Source of the DNA: Karalla daura
Taxonomy: Eukaryota > Chordata > Actinopteri > Chaetodontiformes > Leiognathidae
Assembly (NCBI GenBank): GCA_029224185.1
Contig: CM055201.1
Location: 4,121,418-4,185,417, forward strand
Direction: 5' to 3'
Length of the DNA: 64,000 nucleotides
Shown: positions 9,901 through 23,185 of the stretch, in pieces
How the letters are laid out: each line of letters starts with the position of its first letter
Numbering within the stretch: the first letter of the stretch is position 1
Notes under the pieces: model-generated
Seen by the model: the letters and a program-made list of their open reading frames with translations, nothing else
What the model was told of the DNA's origin: nothing
Database searches by the model: none
Program-made: the position numbers and the translations under genes

Positions 9901-12100
9901 TGGAACCGCATCGAATGGGACGGCTTTACCTTACTGGACTGGAGATTCAGCAGTATGAAACAGTGATCCCTTCAATTACTGATTTACATTCTGAATCAGA
10001 GTCAGAAAACTTCATCCTGGAGGCAACTCTTGTGCCTGGGATCGCTCCAAGGCAGGAGAAAGATGACTTCCTCAATCATGTTGTAACTCATGATTTTCAA
10101 GTGATATCATAGTCTGGTTGGAGTAAAACCATGTCTCATGTATCAGCCGCAATTGCTGTTAATTGTAATAACATTACATGATTTTAATATTGTAGTTGCA
10201 AATAATGACATGACACTGAGCAAAGTCAATGGGGGTAGATTTTTCCATAAAGAATTTTGTTTTGCAGTCCTGTAGTCCTGTGGTGACCCTGCAAGAGCTG
10301 CCATTGTTTTTCTTTTTTGCAAAATCCATGGTTGAGACTGATGCGACTAAATCTGAAAGATACCGAGAGGGTGTGAGTCTGTTGTCTTCTCCAAATCTTT
10401 TCAAGGTCATCCAATGTGTGAGGAATCACTTTGGATCATCTCAAACACGACCTCCTCGCCTTCCCGACACATGGAACCCGGCTGCACATGCAAACTTTCC
10501 CTCCCCTCGCTTCCTCCCTTCTTCCTGACTGCTCCCTGATTGTCGGGCTGAGCGGAGTCATCATCAGATCCATCAGTGTAAGTCATCGCCTGAGGAAACA
10601 CAGGGCCAATTATGGCCATAAATAATAATGGGAGAGCGCATCTGGCATGATGACGGATGGGCCTCGCTCTCACAGCTCATTTACATGGGCTTTTGTGCGG
10701 CTATCAGCAGCCTCGCTCCGATCTAACACTCAGCAAATGAGCCTTTCACTGCATGTTGTACGACTCAAGGGTGGAGCGGCGATGCCAGGACAGCACTTAT
10801 CCTCGCAAACATGGATCTGAGACGGTGGAGGGGGTGGTGCGGGTGGCTATAGAAATCAGACGCATCTGCAGGAAGATTGAGAACTATTGCCCCTTGACTT
10901 CCCGTGTGTGTTAATGCGAGGGCTCGTGTCTTGTCTGCGCACACGTGTCAGGGAACAAGGAGTCCAAGTCTGTCCATCAGCATCAATTACGCTGACACAG
11001 AGTGAGATTGATTGTGTCTGTGTGGTCAGGTAACAAACCAAGCACCTCCTGCACTCACGCTACAGATACCTTACATGTACCTGTCAGACGCCTCCCCCAC
11101 TCACGCCGTCTCCCCGATGACCCTCCATATCGCATTATAATGAGCTAAGTGAAAAATGATAGTTGCTTCAAAACAGAGATTGCGGGTCAGTTTTTAATTT
11201 CTCAATTAGGTGTCAGCGCCGCTCAGGGAATCCGTCCTAATCTGTCCTTCAGGCTGCCTCCAGCCGGAGAACAAAAGGCTGCAGCGCGCTGACGTGTGTC
11301 CCGGGAGCTGATAAGCCTGGTTGTTAATGGTGTTAGGGTAGATTTCATTACCCCCTCCAGACTGCTCTCATTAAATAAACATCCTGCTGTCACATCCCTC
11401 ACCCTGGCAGCAGAGGAGCAGCCAGGGCAGGAGGGGTGAGGCCAGATGAGGTATGAGGAAGACAGACAATAAAGCAGCATGCTAATGAAAAACTTGTCCA
11501 TCAGGGCCGGACCAGGTACGCCGGTTTGAAGTCGCAGGCTCCCTCGCAGTGCCGTTGGGTGGTCCGCCGCTGTGGCCGATACAACCAGCGGATGGAAATT
11601 GCTCTGAAATCCTGTGCAGACATTTATGATTCCCGGGGGAGGAATCCTGATGGCCACCGTGGAGCTGACATTTGTGGTTCACATTAAATTATCTTGACAG
11701 CCGCTGGATCGATTGCCATTAAATTTACTACAGATAGTCAATGTCTCTGGAGAATACTTTGGCAGGGCTTTGATGACTTTGAACTATGGATTGGCGCATA
11801 ATATTTCAGCAGACGGCATGCACTAACAACTTTGGAAAATGATGAAATTTGATAAATTGCGTCAAGTGACATCACTTGAAACTCTTTCGGCTGCGAGGCT
11901 GGGGCTGCAAAGCCCCTGTCACCTGCTCCAGACAAACTCTAAGAGTTCAATTCAAACTCCAGACAAAATCTAAGAGTGAAGCATCGGTGTTTGAGAGGCA
12001 CTGTGCCTAACTAAGATCCTGGGTCATGACAATGTAGACGCGTCTGTTCATCTGCTACTGATTTGATCCCATCCATCCATCTTACCTGCTTCCTGGCTGA
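9900..12100. promoter_or_regulatory. Block of candidate conserved noncoding elements
   Basis: Several stretches are low in repeats and dense in homeodomain-like or POU-like cores. Examples are 10540-10760 (gccaattatggccataaat, gctcatttacatgggc), 11150-11330 (ttttaatttctcaattagg) and 11590-11725 (attaaattatcttgacagcc, gattgccattaaattt). No exon is recognisable. Conservation is inferred from texture only. Confidence 0.3.
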
Positions 12101-12169
12101 ACAAGAGTCTCTGTGTCAATTTCTGTCAATTTTTGTCAAGTTTTGTCAATTTCTACAGAGGTACGAAAC

Positions 12170-12310
12170 GACCTTTTTGCTTCATCAGGTCAAAATGGCA
12201 TTCTTTTTATAACTGTCTCTGTAATTCATCACCAAATACCTGCAAAGCAAGTTTGTATTCTCATCACGCTAAACTTGTTAGCAAATGTTAGCATGCTAGC
12301 ATGCAGGACG
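12170..12310 (+). repeat. Teleost gttagcatgctagc dispersed repeat fragment
   Basis: The segment gttagcaaatgttagcatgc followed by tagcatgc belongs to a dispersed repeat common in percomorph fishes. It ends in a perfect 14-bp palindrome at 12291-12304. Related fragments occur at 13640-13735, 28490-28700 and 55745-55840. Confidence 0.5.
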
Positions 12311-13161
12311 GCTTAACATATTACATATGTATTTATACTGTATATTTCATTACTGTTGTCTGTCTTTATACTAATGTCGATGTTTAATGTTTTGGTCATT
12401 GCCATTGCAACATTGTTCTTTAACATCGGTCGTTGTACAGAACATCAGCAATAGGCTACTCGGTGATCTGAAAGAGCGGAGTTTAAGTCCCTGGAGGAAG
12501 ATTCCAGATAAGTCCGGCTGGAGCTGTATCATCCCGTCGTTTCTCCACAGTTGAAACCTGTTTGCTTTTTGCTCTGCTCGGTCTGCTACATCACTCTTGC
12601 ACCCTTTCTCGGTGACCCATTTTCCACTCCATCACCTCTTCAAACAGCCTCCGGTACCTCTCTCTGTCTCTGCCATTAGCTCACTCCGCAGATTTTTTGG
12701 ACAGACCCTTGCTTACCCTCTGTCAGACCTCTCCTGACCTTGTGTGGACCTTCATTTCCCTCTCTTTTCTCCTCCCCTCCCTTTCTCATTGCTTTTGCTG
12801 TGCTCTGACTAATCTATGCCATCATCCTCTCTTCATCTATCAGGGTGCTCTCATTGTTTTGACGTCTAGTTAATTCTCGGCTCATGATTTATCAAATTCT
12901 TATTACCGCTTGCTGAAAGCCTCATTCATTGTCCTGATGTATGGTAATGATAGTCCCGGTGTGGCTGCCTGAATCGCAACAAACCCACTCATTTATTTTC
13001 TTCTTCGTCTTCCTCTCTCCTCCCTCTCTCTCCTCATGCCTGCTTTTCCTCTGCAAACTGTTTTCTTTGTACTTTGTCCTTGCAGTTGACTTGGCCCGTC
13101 TCCCAATAATACACACCGGGCTTTGCCTCCGTGCATGTGCACATACCAAAACATGAAACTC

Positions 13162-13162
13162 A

Positions 13163-13206
<44 letters not shown>
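13162..13206 (+). repeat. (CT)n microsatellite
   Basis: A run of CT with one CG interruption at about 13173-13174, ending in ctatctctgg. Confidence 0.95.
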
Positions 13207-13208
<2 letters not shown>

Positions 13209-14639
13209 GGACAACCCATAATAAAACTGACAAACTCTCTTAATCAGTCCTGTTTTCTTCATGGCAAGTTGTCAGCAGATTTACGTAAATTAGAGCTTCT
13301 GTGGTGCATTTGTTGAATGTTGACAAGCGGTTGTTATTGTTTTAAAAAGACGTACTACAGAATTCTTCCTCAAAGTGTTTGTTAAGAACAATGTTGTGTT
13401 GGTCAAGCTCGGAGCACTTAAACTTCTTTGTCTTTGTCTTCTATAACCGGTTGTTCAAATGTTACTGTGGGATGGCCAAGGACATCAATGCAATGTCTAC
13501 AAGTTGGACTGACATGAGATCGTCCCAGTTAAATTATCAGTACAAAAGATTAATAAATGCTTTAAAACATGTGGTTCTTTGTGTGTAAAAAAAGACCATA
13601 ACTAGATCTCCCAAGATGTTTTTGTGGCAAGAGACATCAAATCCTTAAGATAATGCTAGCTGTTGCTAACAAGACGGAAATAAACGTCCATCAGAAAACT
13701 AGATACTGCTTTGGGATGTCTTTCATGACTTTATTCTCAAAATCAGTCTCAACTCAAGAAACTTAACAGACAGACAGACAGAAACTCTCTCCAGCCATTG
13801 TTTTATAATAGCTGGTTGTTTCCTGTACAGTTTGACTCTGACACGGCTGCTACATGGGCGGTGGTAAAATACAGATCTCTCCGCTGCTGTGACAGTACCA
13901 GGTTTAATCAGGTCCTCTGAATATTTTACAGAAACGGGATGTTACTTCTAGCAGCTGCCTTCATCATGCTGCCAACATGGAGCGTTCTTCGCGTTTCTCT
14001 TGGCAAACCACCCTGGCTACGTGCCAGTACTTCTCTTCACACATTTTTAGGGTAGAATTTAAGGATACCTTACAGTCGGTTGCAACTTAAATACATTCAG
14101 ATGATGAAAGATCAGCTGACATATGTGTCACGCCACTCCGAACCAGGGCAGGAAGTTTGGGTGGTTCGGATTAGGGTCAAAATGTCAGTAAACAACTTGT
14201 AAAATGTGGGAATTTTATATTATTGTGCATTGTGCATGATATTATTCTGTGTTGTGTACCCTCTTACTATAAAGCTAGCAAACTCAAAAACTCAAAAACT
14301 ATTAGTGGGAGTAAAATGAATGCAAAATGACTCACTATTAGCACAGTTAACTATCTTCATCTTTTCATCTATCTTCAGTTGCTATCATTTTATAATCTGA
14401 ATGTTGTGGTTAAAGCTACAGGGAGAGCAGGTGGTCAGAAGCCTCTGACTGCCACCTGGGTAGAACCAGGACGGATCTGTGAATGTGGCTTGTCCATTTA
14501 GTGTGGTTACGAAGACTAGAGGCCGCCTGTGTGAGAACTAGTTCATGAGTAACCTGCTACCTTAGCTTGCCTGTCAATGCTGTCGCTTAAATACGAAAGC
14601 GCGCGAAGAAGGCCAACTCAGCACTTTTCCCTCCACTCC

Positions 14640-14869
14640 TTCATCACTCCTTAGCCTCTGCAACCTCCTCTCCTCTCTCCTCTTCAGCGTGGATGAAGGA
14701 CGGGTGCTGGGCCGGCGGAGGTCAAGCATTAGCACAACTATCTAATCACCAGCGCTCCTCTTTTCTCTCCACCCTCCTCTGACAAGTCATCCGTCAGCAG
14801 ACTCCCGGCTCCGGCCTCTGCATTAGGGTGGTGGCACCTAATGTATTCTCCGTCCCCACACACACACAC

Positions 14870-14955
<86 letters not shown>

Positions 14956-15200
14956 ACACACACATTCCCCCTCCTTCCCCCTGTGAGGAGATCAATGCCG
15001 CCAGCTCCATGCATCATTTGTCACAGCGCTGCCCTCTCTTTAATGAGCTTGTCTGGCTCGAGCCCTCCTTCTCTTCCCTCCTCACTTCTCATCCCTCGTT
15101 CAACCAACTCTCTCCATCTTTTAGCTCCACCCGCCTGCATGGAGAAACACTTTTTCCTCTCCACTTGTCGCACTGACAGCTCCCTCCGACTTCTCCTCTG
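14640..15200. other. Block flanking a long (CA)n array, unique
   Basis: Moderately GC-rich unique sequence rich in CTCC runs surrounds the CA array. The flanks (14640-14850 and 14966-15190) carry no recognisable domain. Confidence 0.45.
14856..14964 (+). repeat. (CA)n microsatellite, about 108 bp
   Basis: A CA dinucleotide array with isolated CG and TA interruptions. It is long enough to be polymorphic and prone to Z-DNA. Confidence 0.97.
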
Positions 15201-18200
15201 TTTAGGCAATGATTCAAGTGGCAGTTTTAAAGTGGTTGTGATGTTCTGTTTTTTTTTATTTTATCTGTACTCGTGCTGTACTGTACCTGAATATTTCCAT
15301 TTTATTTTACTCCTTCTCCACTGTGTGACTGCATGAATTTATGATTAAATAGTGTAAAGTTACACAACATTATATAAAGTAATAAAACCAGTTCTCCTTC
15401 ATACATATGCACTGAAATGACATAATCAAAAACAGGCAAAAAGGTACTTTGCTCTTAGTATGTTTTGGTGCTGATACACACTTAACAATGCAGTGCATCA
15501 CCTGAAAATTGTGGAAGAGTAATGAAACAGCTGAGGTCTGAGCTTTTAGAATGTCAAGGATAAACACAATGTGTTTTGTTTTTTTTGTTTTGTTTGCTCC
15601 CAATGGCATAGGGCAACTTTATGTTCACATGGTGCAACAATAGCATTGATTCAGCTGAATTTGGTCTTGGTCATCAGGCCGACATGATGTGTATCCATCA
15701 TCCATTTCCTTTTTGTTCTGTTTTGGTCTCCACCAACTGCCTTCTGTTGGCCAAAAAAAAGGTCTGACAGATTTGAAGATAAACCAGAAGGAAAGAAAGT
15801 CTCAGGCCAGGAAAGCTAAACAATGAGCTCCCAATTCTCTGCTGGTTCATCATGAAAACAGTAGATTAAACTTCACTGCACGGTGTTGACGGCTGTCCAC
15901 AGGCGTCCTGTGAGGCCGGGTTGTGTTTGCACTCTGCAGCTGAGTAAAGATGGAGTTAGCATGGAGAACAATGGCGTCACCACAGAGACAAACCAGACAG
16001 AGCTGGCCAGTTCACAGTCTGAAGTGATGCGCATAGGATAGAGAGCAGCACTGCAATGTAAACCCTGTCATATAAACCCTCATCACTATAAATGCTTCAA
16101 TTTCTCCAAAGTAATTGAGGACTGGTTCTTTAAAATAGTGCTGGATAGATGGAGCTTGTTGTATTTATGCTCCATACAGCTCCAACAGCCAAGAACAAGC
16201 TCCATACAGTGATTTATGAGACATACGAAGCAATCAAAGGCTGGAAATCGCAGCTATAATGGATGAAGTCCTGTGGATACAGACACATAAAGAGCGGGAG
16301 CCAAATTCTCTGACTGCAGAGGAGTGAGGCTTTGGGGGAATATTTATCCTGTGACAGTATTTAAAATGCTCTAAAAAAATTATGATTGGTGATATAACTT
16401 GTTTTGCCTGGAGGCATTTTGATATTTACTGGTGTATTCGTCTTTGCTAAAGTGATGTCTCTTTGAGATATTTTGAGCTCATTTTCACGATATTTCCAGC
16501 AACCAAATACATCAACAGTTGTCAGTTCCTTGGAATTCAGTGGTTTCCTTTTTTACCTCAGATTTCATTTAATGGTGTGAGCAATCAGAGATATAGATAA
16601 CGTTCTCCTCACTGCCATTAGCCTCCAACAAACATACAGTAAGGCAGAGTAAGAGGCGTGACTGTAATGCTGATGTTTAATGATAAATGAGGAGTGAAAT
16701 CCTATGGGTGCTGCTTTGATCGCAAAAATCACATTATTTGCAAAGTAAAATGTGTTTGATGTACTGAATGGAAAACATCCACAGCATGGCCAGTCCATTG
16801 GTACTCTACAAACCACATTGCACAAAAAGTAACTTAAACACCGTCAGTTCAGCTAATGCAGGTGGTTCTTACACACAAAGCTCTACAACAAATGGTCACA
16901 AAAGTAGTCAACAGCTCCACTGTTTACTGTGTATCCCACACACTGAAGACATGTATTTGTGCTGTACCTTGCCATTAATGTCAATGTGCAATACAGGCCT
17001 ACATTACTTGTTATATACACTGTTGAATTTTAAGAGATACACATATAAAATACAAAACACGAGTGACTATATTCCAACAAATCGAAAAAAATTATGCATT
17101 TCATTTAAGTTAAAAGCAAGGTGATGTTGAAATAATAAATAACTATATTGATTATTCAAATTAATGGAATGCATTTGAAAGTAGCCCTCCAAAAAGTATT
17201 ATATTAGATTAGACAAATTGATATGCCAAAATCTACAGAAAATAGCTTGTTAATAAGTCCTTCTGAAGGTTATATGGCTGATATGGGAGCATTGTTTTAG
17301 TTTCATGGCCCAGATTTTTGGGTTCGTCTTATCATCTACAGTTCTAGCAGCGGGCAGCTGTCTTCAGTATAAATATTCTGTTTAACATCGGAGCTACCCC
17401 TCGCAGACCTTCAAGCACAGGCCAGCTCTACTTTCCCCATTGAGTGGCTTGAGAGGCTGCCATCTTTGAAGACATCCAAAGAGACATCTTTTGGTGATGT
17501 ACTGCTCTTTTTTTTTTTTAATCCCATGCCAATATGAAGCGCTCTTTTGTCGCCAGTATGTGTCTCATCTCATTGGAGGTAATTCAGGACTGCCTGTTGG
17601 TACTTGGCAACATGAGCACAAGCTGTTATCTCTCGCTGGTTCTTCTGTAAGAATGGGGCCATTTTTCAAGTGGAGTCCAATGCAGGAATTTAGTAAATGC
17701 TGTACTTGCTGCTCTTGTGGGATTTGACAGACAGGCTCTGAAAGGCTGGATCCTCACTTTGGGTTCAGTTTCAGTCCTGCATGTTCGAGAAGTGACGGAG
17801 GCAGCAGCTTCCTCCCTTTGAGCAGTCAACAGATATGTCTTATCACACGCAAATAACAAACTGTCCTCTGGCAATCCTTTCCCCAGGAATTATGATGCAA
17901 TGCAAATATTATGATGCAATGCAAATGGTACATCCTAGAGGACATAACTAGACTTTTGGATTGCGATTTCTTTTACACTAAGGTTTGGACTTTGTTTAAA
18001 ACCAGATGGAAGTGTTGTAGAGCTGTATTCATGGGTGCTCAGCAAGGAGCCCACAGAGAATTATCACCTCCCCAGCACATGCAGCACAGTGGTTTTGTGG
18101 TTTGCACCATTGATGCACAGTCGGAAGGTTTGTGACCAGACCAAGCCAGAGGCGCTCTGCTCATGTGAGGTCTTCCTTTCTTGTTTTTCTTCATTTACCG
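15200..18200. other. AT-rich noncoding stretch
   Basis: No recognisable exon. Several regions (15890-16020, 16200-16340) are of mixed composition, and 16560-17300 is AT-rich with chance ORFs. A perfect 19-bp duplication at 17889-17926 is listed separately. Confidence 0.45.
17889..17926 (+). promoter_or_regulatory. Perfect 19-bp tandem duplication with ATF4-C/EBP-like and POU motifs
   Basis: Two identical head-to-tail 19-nt units (attatgatgcaatgcaaat) abut exactly. Each contains TGATGCAAT, which fits the C/EBP-ATF composite response element, overlapping ATGCAAAT, the POU octamer. The duplication itself is seen directly. Function is inferred. Confidence 0.5.
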
Positions 18201-18209
18201 CATCAGTGG

Positions 18210-18375
18210 CTACATTTATGTGGACAAGAATGTTTTGGAGAAAAGGAGGATCTAGTAATGTAAAACTTTTCATAAACTTACCCTGAATAAAGTCAGATTG
18301 CATGAGCATTATTTAGATGTAGTGCACTTCAAACATACTGGCATTCTATTGACATGTAAACACTCATAATAAATG
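18210..18375. mobile_element. MITE-like repeat with inverted tttatgtg / acatgtaaa ends
   Basis: The left end acatttatgtggacaagaatg is an imperfect inverted match to the right end cattctattgacatgtaaac. AT-rich interior sequence includes gaataaagtcagattgcatg. The ends resemble those at 8125-8240 and the repeat unit at 61128-61390. Confidence 0.4.
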
Positions 18376-18659
18376 TCTTTGGCACAATTTTGCAGCATTT
18401 TCCCGTGTTTGGCAGATATGGTCTGGGTTATGTCCAAAACAAGGAGGAAAAGAGGAGTTGGGCCCTTTGGGATTAAGGCGAAATGCTATACGTTTTGACT
18501 CTTGTGAATATAAAGAAAGCTTTGGTGGCTCAAACAAGGGAATGGGGAACAGATTGTGCAACAAATGAAGGGGATATGCACAAAACCGTTGGAAGACTGT
18601 GAAAACTATAACTACATTTAAGCAGTTGCCGTCAATGTAAACACAGACTTGCTTCAGGT

Positions 18660-19470
18660 GTTTTGCCCGAGTCTGAGACTCACTGCTGCCCCCTGTTGGT
18701 ACCTCCCTCCTCTCCTCCCCCTCCTTCCTCTGGATCCTCCAGCTGGCCCATTCCTCAGTGTTATTATTGGATTTTAGAAAGCCGGGAGGGGACATACATC
18801 ACATCTCCCTTCGTCAGCCCCCCCCACCCCCCACCCCCGTTCACGCTCATTCTTTCATTCATCTTTCTCCTTTTTAATAACTCCCTCTCTGCTCCTTCGC
18901 CATTAATAAAGATGAACCCACTCTGCTGTCGCCTTCTGCCCTCATCTCTCCCTCTGTCTTCCTCTATCACTCCTCTCCTCCTTTCCCCCTGCACTTTATT
19001 GACCCCCTTCCCAAACCCCCATCTCACTTCTTCCTTACATTTTCCTCAATGTCCTTTATCTCGCACCCCCTCCCTCCCTCCCTCCCTGAACACTCTTCCT
19101 CCCCAGTCTGGTCTCTGTAAAAAGCTCTCGTCTTCCCTTCGTCCGCCTCACCTCCTCTCTTTTCTCCTTCAATTTCTCTCCGGCTGACACAACAGTCCAT
19201 CATGTGCGTGGCTCTGGACACCGGCCTCCCTCCGACGCTCTCATTCATCAGGACTTTGAAAAGCAGAAATCACTCTCTCCTCTCCTCCGCTGGCCGCTGC
19301 CACTTATTGCGCTATCCATCACACCTGGCAGATGATCAATACCAGCCCCTTCCCCTCTGCCCCTCCCTCATCCCTTGCTCCATCCCCTCACCACCACCAC
19401 CTCCTCCTCCATCCATCCACCTCCTTCACACTGTATTTCTTTCATGTCTGGCTCTCTGTAGCCCAGGTCC
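18660..19470. other. Strand-asymmetric pyrimidine-rich region, about 0.8 kb
   Basis: The + strand is dominated by C and T (for example 18700-18730, 18820-18895, 18935-19160 and 19360-19430), with cctccct-type repeats and two poly-C runs near 18820. Long Pro/Ser/Leu-rich frames on + (18663-19187, 19202-19537) follow from this bias and show no domain. Confidence 0.6.
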
Positions 19471-19559
19471 ATGCAGGCATAGTGAGCTCGTCAGATGTTT
19501 TTCCAAGACTGCGGCTGCGCCGGAAACACAGGGTTAGACCAGAACAATGTGTCACTAGC

Positions 19560-20600
19560 AACTAGATTCTCCTGTTTGATGTGATTCAAGCTGTGAGAAT
19601 GATGGGTTATTTGGTGAAGACACTCCATCCATTATTTTCTTAACCGGCAACGTTGTCTGCTGAAATTATCTCTAGATATGAGTGTGACAGTGAATGGGGT
19701 GTTTGGAAACATTTGGAATTTCCAGTTGTACCTCAATCACCTCTTACATTGTTTCTCGATGATGTTATTACTGCAGTTTAGATAGCTACTTTATTAATCC
19801 CTCTGGGAGTTCCCTCAGTCACCTAATCTGTACCTGAGGTGCAGTCATGGAGCAGAACCGTAGTAGAAGAATAAAATTATAGACAGAAAATATAGCATAG
19901 ACAAAGGCAAGGTGGTTGTACTTGTGTAGAACATTTACTGTTTGATAAGAAAAAAAAAGTGAATAAAATAAGATCAATTAAATAAAGAAAAGATATAAGA
20001 GGTAGATTCACTCGCTCTACGTAACTAGGACGTGTAAAGTAAAAAAATAAAATAAAATATGTAGAAGTACAAGTAAAACTGTGCCTGTATCAATGTCCAC
20101 CTCTGTTGGACTGGGCATTCACATTTTTATTTTAATCAGGTTTTAATTTCAATCCTTTTTGTACTGTATTTGCCGTCAAACAAACGGTTAGTTGCACATT
20201 TCTGTCGTTTTTATGTAACATTTTTGGTGCTATAATCGTTTTCTCTGTCTTGTCATCAATGGTTCCTGCTCCTCCCATTTAAGTTTAGCAGAATTGTTGA
20301 TCAGGACATAATTAGAGGTTTTGGTCATAAAATACTGGACCAATGCTAGTTTTGACGTGATCGTGGCTCGAGATGAAAATAAGATCTCATGTGAAACTCA
20401 TCGGAGGGATACCAGATAATTGAAAGGGATTGCCACAAGTCACACAGAGTTCATGTTCTGGAGACCATGAGTGTGTGCACAGAACTGGAAAGTCTCGGAG
20501 AGGAGGTCATCTTAAATTGAGCCTAGAAAAACAGAATCCACTGGAGCCATTTTTATTGAGGGAGAAGTTTTTCCAGGTAGCAACTTTCAGCCTGGATTGA
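19560..20600. other. Repeat-derived and AT-rich noncoding stretch
   Basis: Includes the LINE-tail-like repeat at 19785-20075. The remainder is AT-rich with no recognisable exon. Confidence 0.45.
19785..20075. mobile_element. LINE 3'-end-like dispersed repeat
   Basis: The block begins with ctactttattaatccctctg and continues into A-rich sequence (aaaagtgaataaaataag). This fits the tail of a common teleost retroelement-derived repeat. A related segment (attgatcccagggggagagg) lies at 33755-33900. There is no coding remnant. Confidence 0.45.
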
Positions 20601-22320
20601 TGGTGTTATTCCACCGATCCCTCTTCAGGTAGAGCCCAGTTAATGGGGGCAGGCAATAAGAGCGGATAACAGTGGCTATAATTCTGCCGAGAGGAGCTTT
20701 GCTTTGTAAAACTGATTTGCTCAGAGCAGAAGAGTCGTTAAGCAGGGTGGACGAGCCTCCCACATCCTAATGCCTTTCTAATCTCCCTCACTATCTCTAA
20801 TTCTTTTCTATTCTTTACCACCATTAAACTCTTTCACAGGTTCTTGGCAATGAATTAAATTAGACGGGATGTATTGAGCAAACCAACCATAAATTGGCCT
20901 TCGCTGCCCTCGCCGCTGCAGGTGGAGACTCACTGGTTAACTGCCTGCAAATGTGCTGCAGGTGCAGACACAGAAAATACAAAAACCTGCTTGATGAGCG
21001 GACGCCGGTTTCACCACAAGCCCAGTTTGAAATGATTTTACCCAGCAACACCCAAAAGATCCTGTTACTGTTCTGGAGACGTGTTCTTGAGAATCCTCAG
21101 TTCTTCTCAGCATCTGCGAGAAAAGTCTGTATTCAGTTGCACAATGGGAAGGATATTTATCAGAGTCCCAACTTGGAAAAAACCTATAAAATTGATTTTG
21201 TTGTGCAGGTCATCGATTTCCACATTCCAATGGTTAAAAAGAGTCTTTGAAGATCCTCCAAATTGAAGACTGGGATCGGTGGCTATTCTGCTTTAGCAAA
21301 GCCTTCACATTCATTTCAGTGTCTTTCAGCCAGTGTCTCTCCTTTGAGAATAACTTGCAGCGTCAGTGCTAAAAATGAAAAAGCAGAGCAGAAACCCCAC
21401 TGACACATCCTACTGACACACATACAACAGTGCTGATCTGAGTCTTTGCAGTTTGACCCCGGAGTCACAGTGTTGTGTTTTCTGACCCGGATCTTGACAT
21501 AAACCCAGGTGGACGAACCTGCCAGCAGCTCAATTATCTGCCATTATCAGGCAGAGCAGCACAGGCCTGGGGTAATTTGACAAGCTAAACCGATGCGCTC
21601 TCTCATACTGGACTGCTTCATTGGAGCTGAGTAAATATGCTCTCAGGCTAATGTGTATAAATAGAAGAGCGATGTTTGAACAGCTGAGACAAGTGGAGAG
21701 AGTCTGTGACAGACAGAAATAAAAGGTTCAAGGCTTTATATGCATCAGCAAATTACACAACATAGATGCAACATCTTGAATAGTTGTGTTTCTGTGTTGT
21801 AGAAAAAAAAAGGCTGTGAGGAAGAGCGTGTGAGTGGATGTACAGCTGTGAGCAGAGGTTAATCCCCTCTGAACCCTCCTCCTTCTCTCCCAAAAACTGC
21901 TTGTTCACACAGATTGGCAGCTTTAAAACTGAAATAATCCCGAGGTCAAGGTCTGTTTCAGCTGTCTTATCTCCCTGCTGCTCTTGCTGATTTATTCATG
22001 ATTGCTCAGTTTGTATGTGGGCATGTGAGTGTGCATGTGCTGATATGAGTGCTCGATCTGATGCCTTTTTGCCCGCTCTATAATCTATCTGAGAGGGAAG
22101 ACACTCTGTCTGAGAACTGACAGATAGAGGAGCAGGAGTCAGATATAACATATACTTATGATAGCTTATGATGTATGATGTTAATATAAGAAAATAGGTC
22201 AGAAATTGTTAGTATTTGTGTTCTCAAGCACTCAAGAACTTTGTGACATTACAAACAGGCTGATATTTTTATTCATGTACTATATATTTATGTACTATCA
22301 ACTAAAACCCAACTCTATAA
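20600..22320. promoter_or_regulatory. Mostly unique noncoding DNA with possible regulatory segments
   Basis: Segments at 20620-20760 and 21490-21720 are unique, and the latter contains ctcaattatctgccattatc. A 118-codon frame at 20894-21250 lacks an ATG and any recognisable domain, so it is not called. Confidence 0.25.
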
Positions 22321-23030
22321 TATGTATATTTATATCTATATCTATATACACACACACACACACACACAAACACATTTCTTCTTCACATTGTTTCATTTCT
22401 TCTTCTATGCTGTAAACTTCTCACAGGTTCTAGAACTTCTGACCTGGTTCTAGAAGTTTTTAGTTTTTTTTTTTTTAATTCTTTTACATTGATGAGAAAG
22501 CCAAGGCGGACAAGAGAGAGGCTGTAGTAGCTGTAGTAGGGAACTCTAATGTGCAGTGCTATTGTGGAGGCTGCGCACGGTGCCAGGGTGTCGCCTAGTT
22601 CCAAAATGTGAGACGTCTGGAAAGAAAAGAAGACAAGTAGAAAGAGAAAAAAAGAGCTAAAGCCATCCTGTTGTCTGTCACCTGTCGACTTGCTGAGTGA
22701 CGCGGAGCCTCCTCTGTCTGACACTCGGGCGTCAGGTGGACAGAGACGCATCGGGACAAATGAGGGGATAGACTGACAGGGAAACAGGAAGCGACACCGA
22801 GTGTGAGAGACGTGCCACTGCCTCTCGCCACCTGCACTTCCTGTGTTTGAGGGTGAGCGGGTGAGACGCAGAGGGTGAGGCCGACCTGAGTGAACACTGT
22901 CACCCTGGAGATTGAGCTTTAATGCGTGTGTTTGTGCAGCATGTCTGGACTGTTTGCACTGCTTGCCTCTTAATTTGGTCATTGTCATTACCAGGCCTGG
23001 TTTTCACTAACCTGTTAATGGCGTGTTCAT

Positions 23031-23185
<155 letters not shown>

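Larger units (their letters stand above)
12100..14640. other. Noncoding stretch with dispersed-repeat fragments
   Basis: Holds a short imperfect tandem of tgtcaatttt-like units at 12114-12155, a gctagc-rich repeat fragment at 12170-12310 and a CT-rich stretch at 12540-12800. It also holds a (CT)n microsatellite at 13162-13206 and another gctagctgttgctaac-type fragment at 13640-13735. No gene is seen. Confidence 0.5.

Noticed and set aside
18663..19187. 174-codon Pro/Ser-rich frame on +
   Set aside because: It is explained by the pyrimidine-rich composition; no domain or signal is present.
20894..21250. 118-codon frame on +
   Set aside because: It lacks an ATG start at its beginning, shows no domain and has no splice context or protein-like conservation that I can see.
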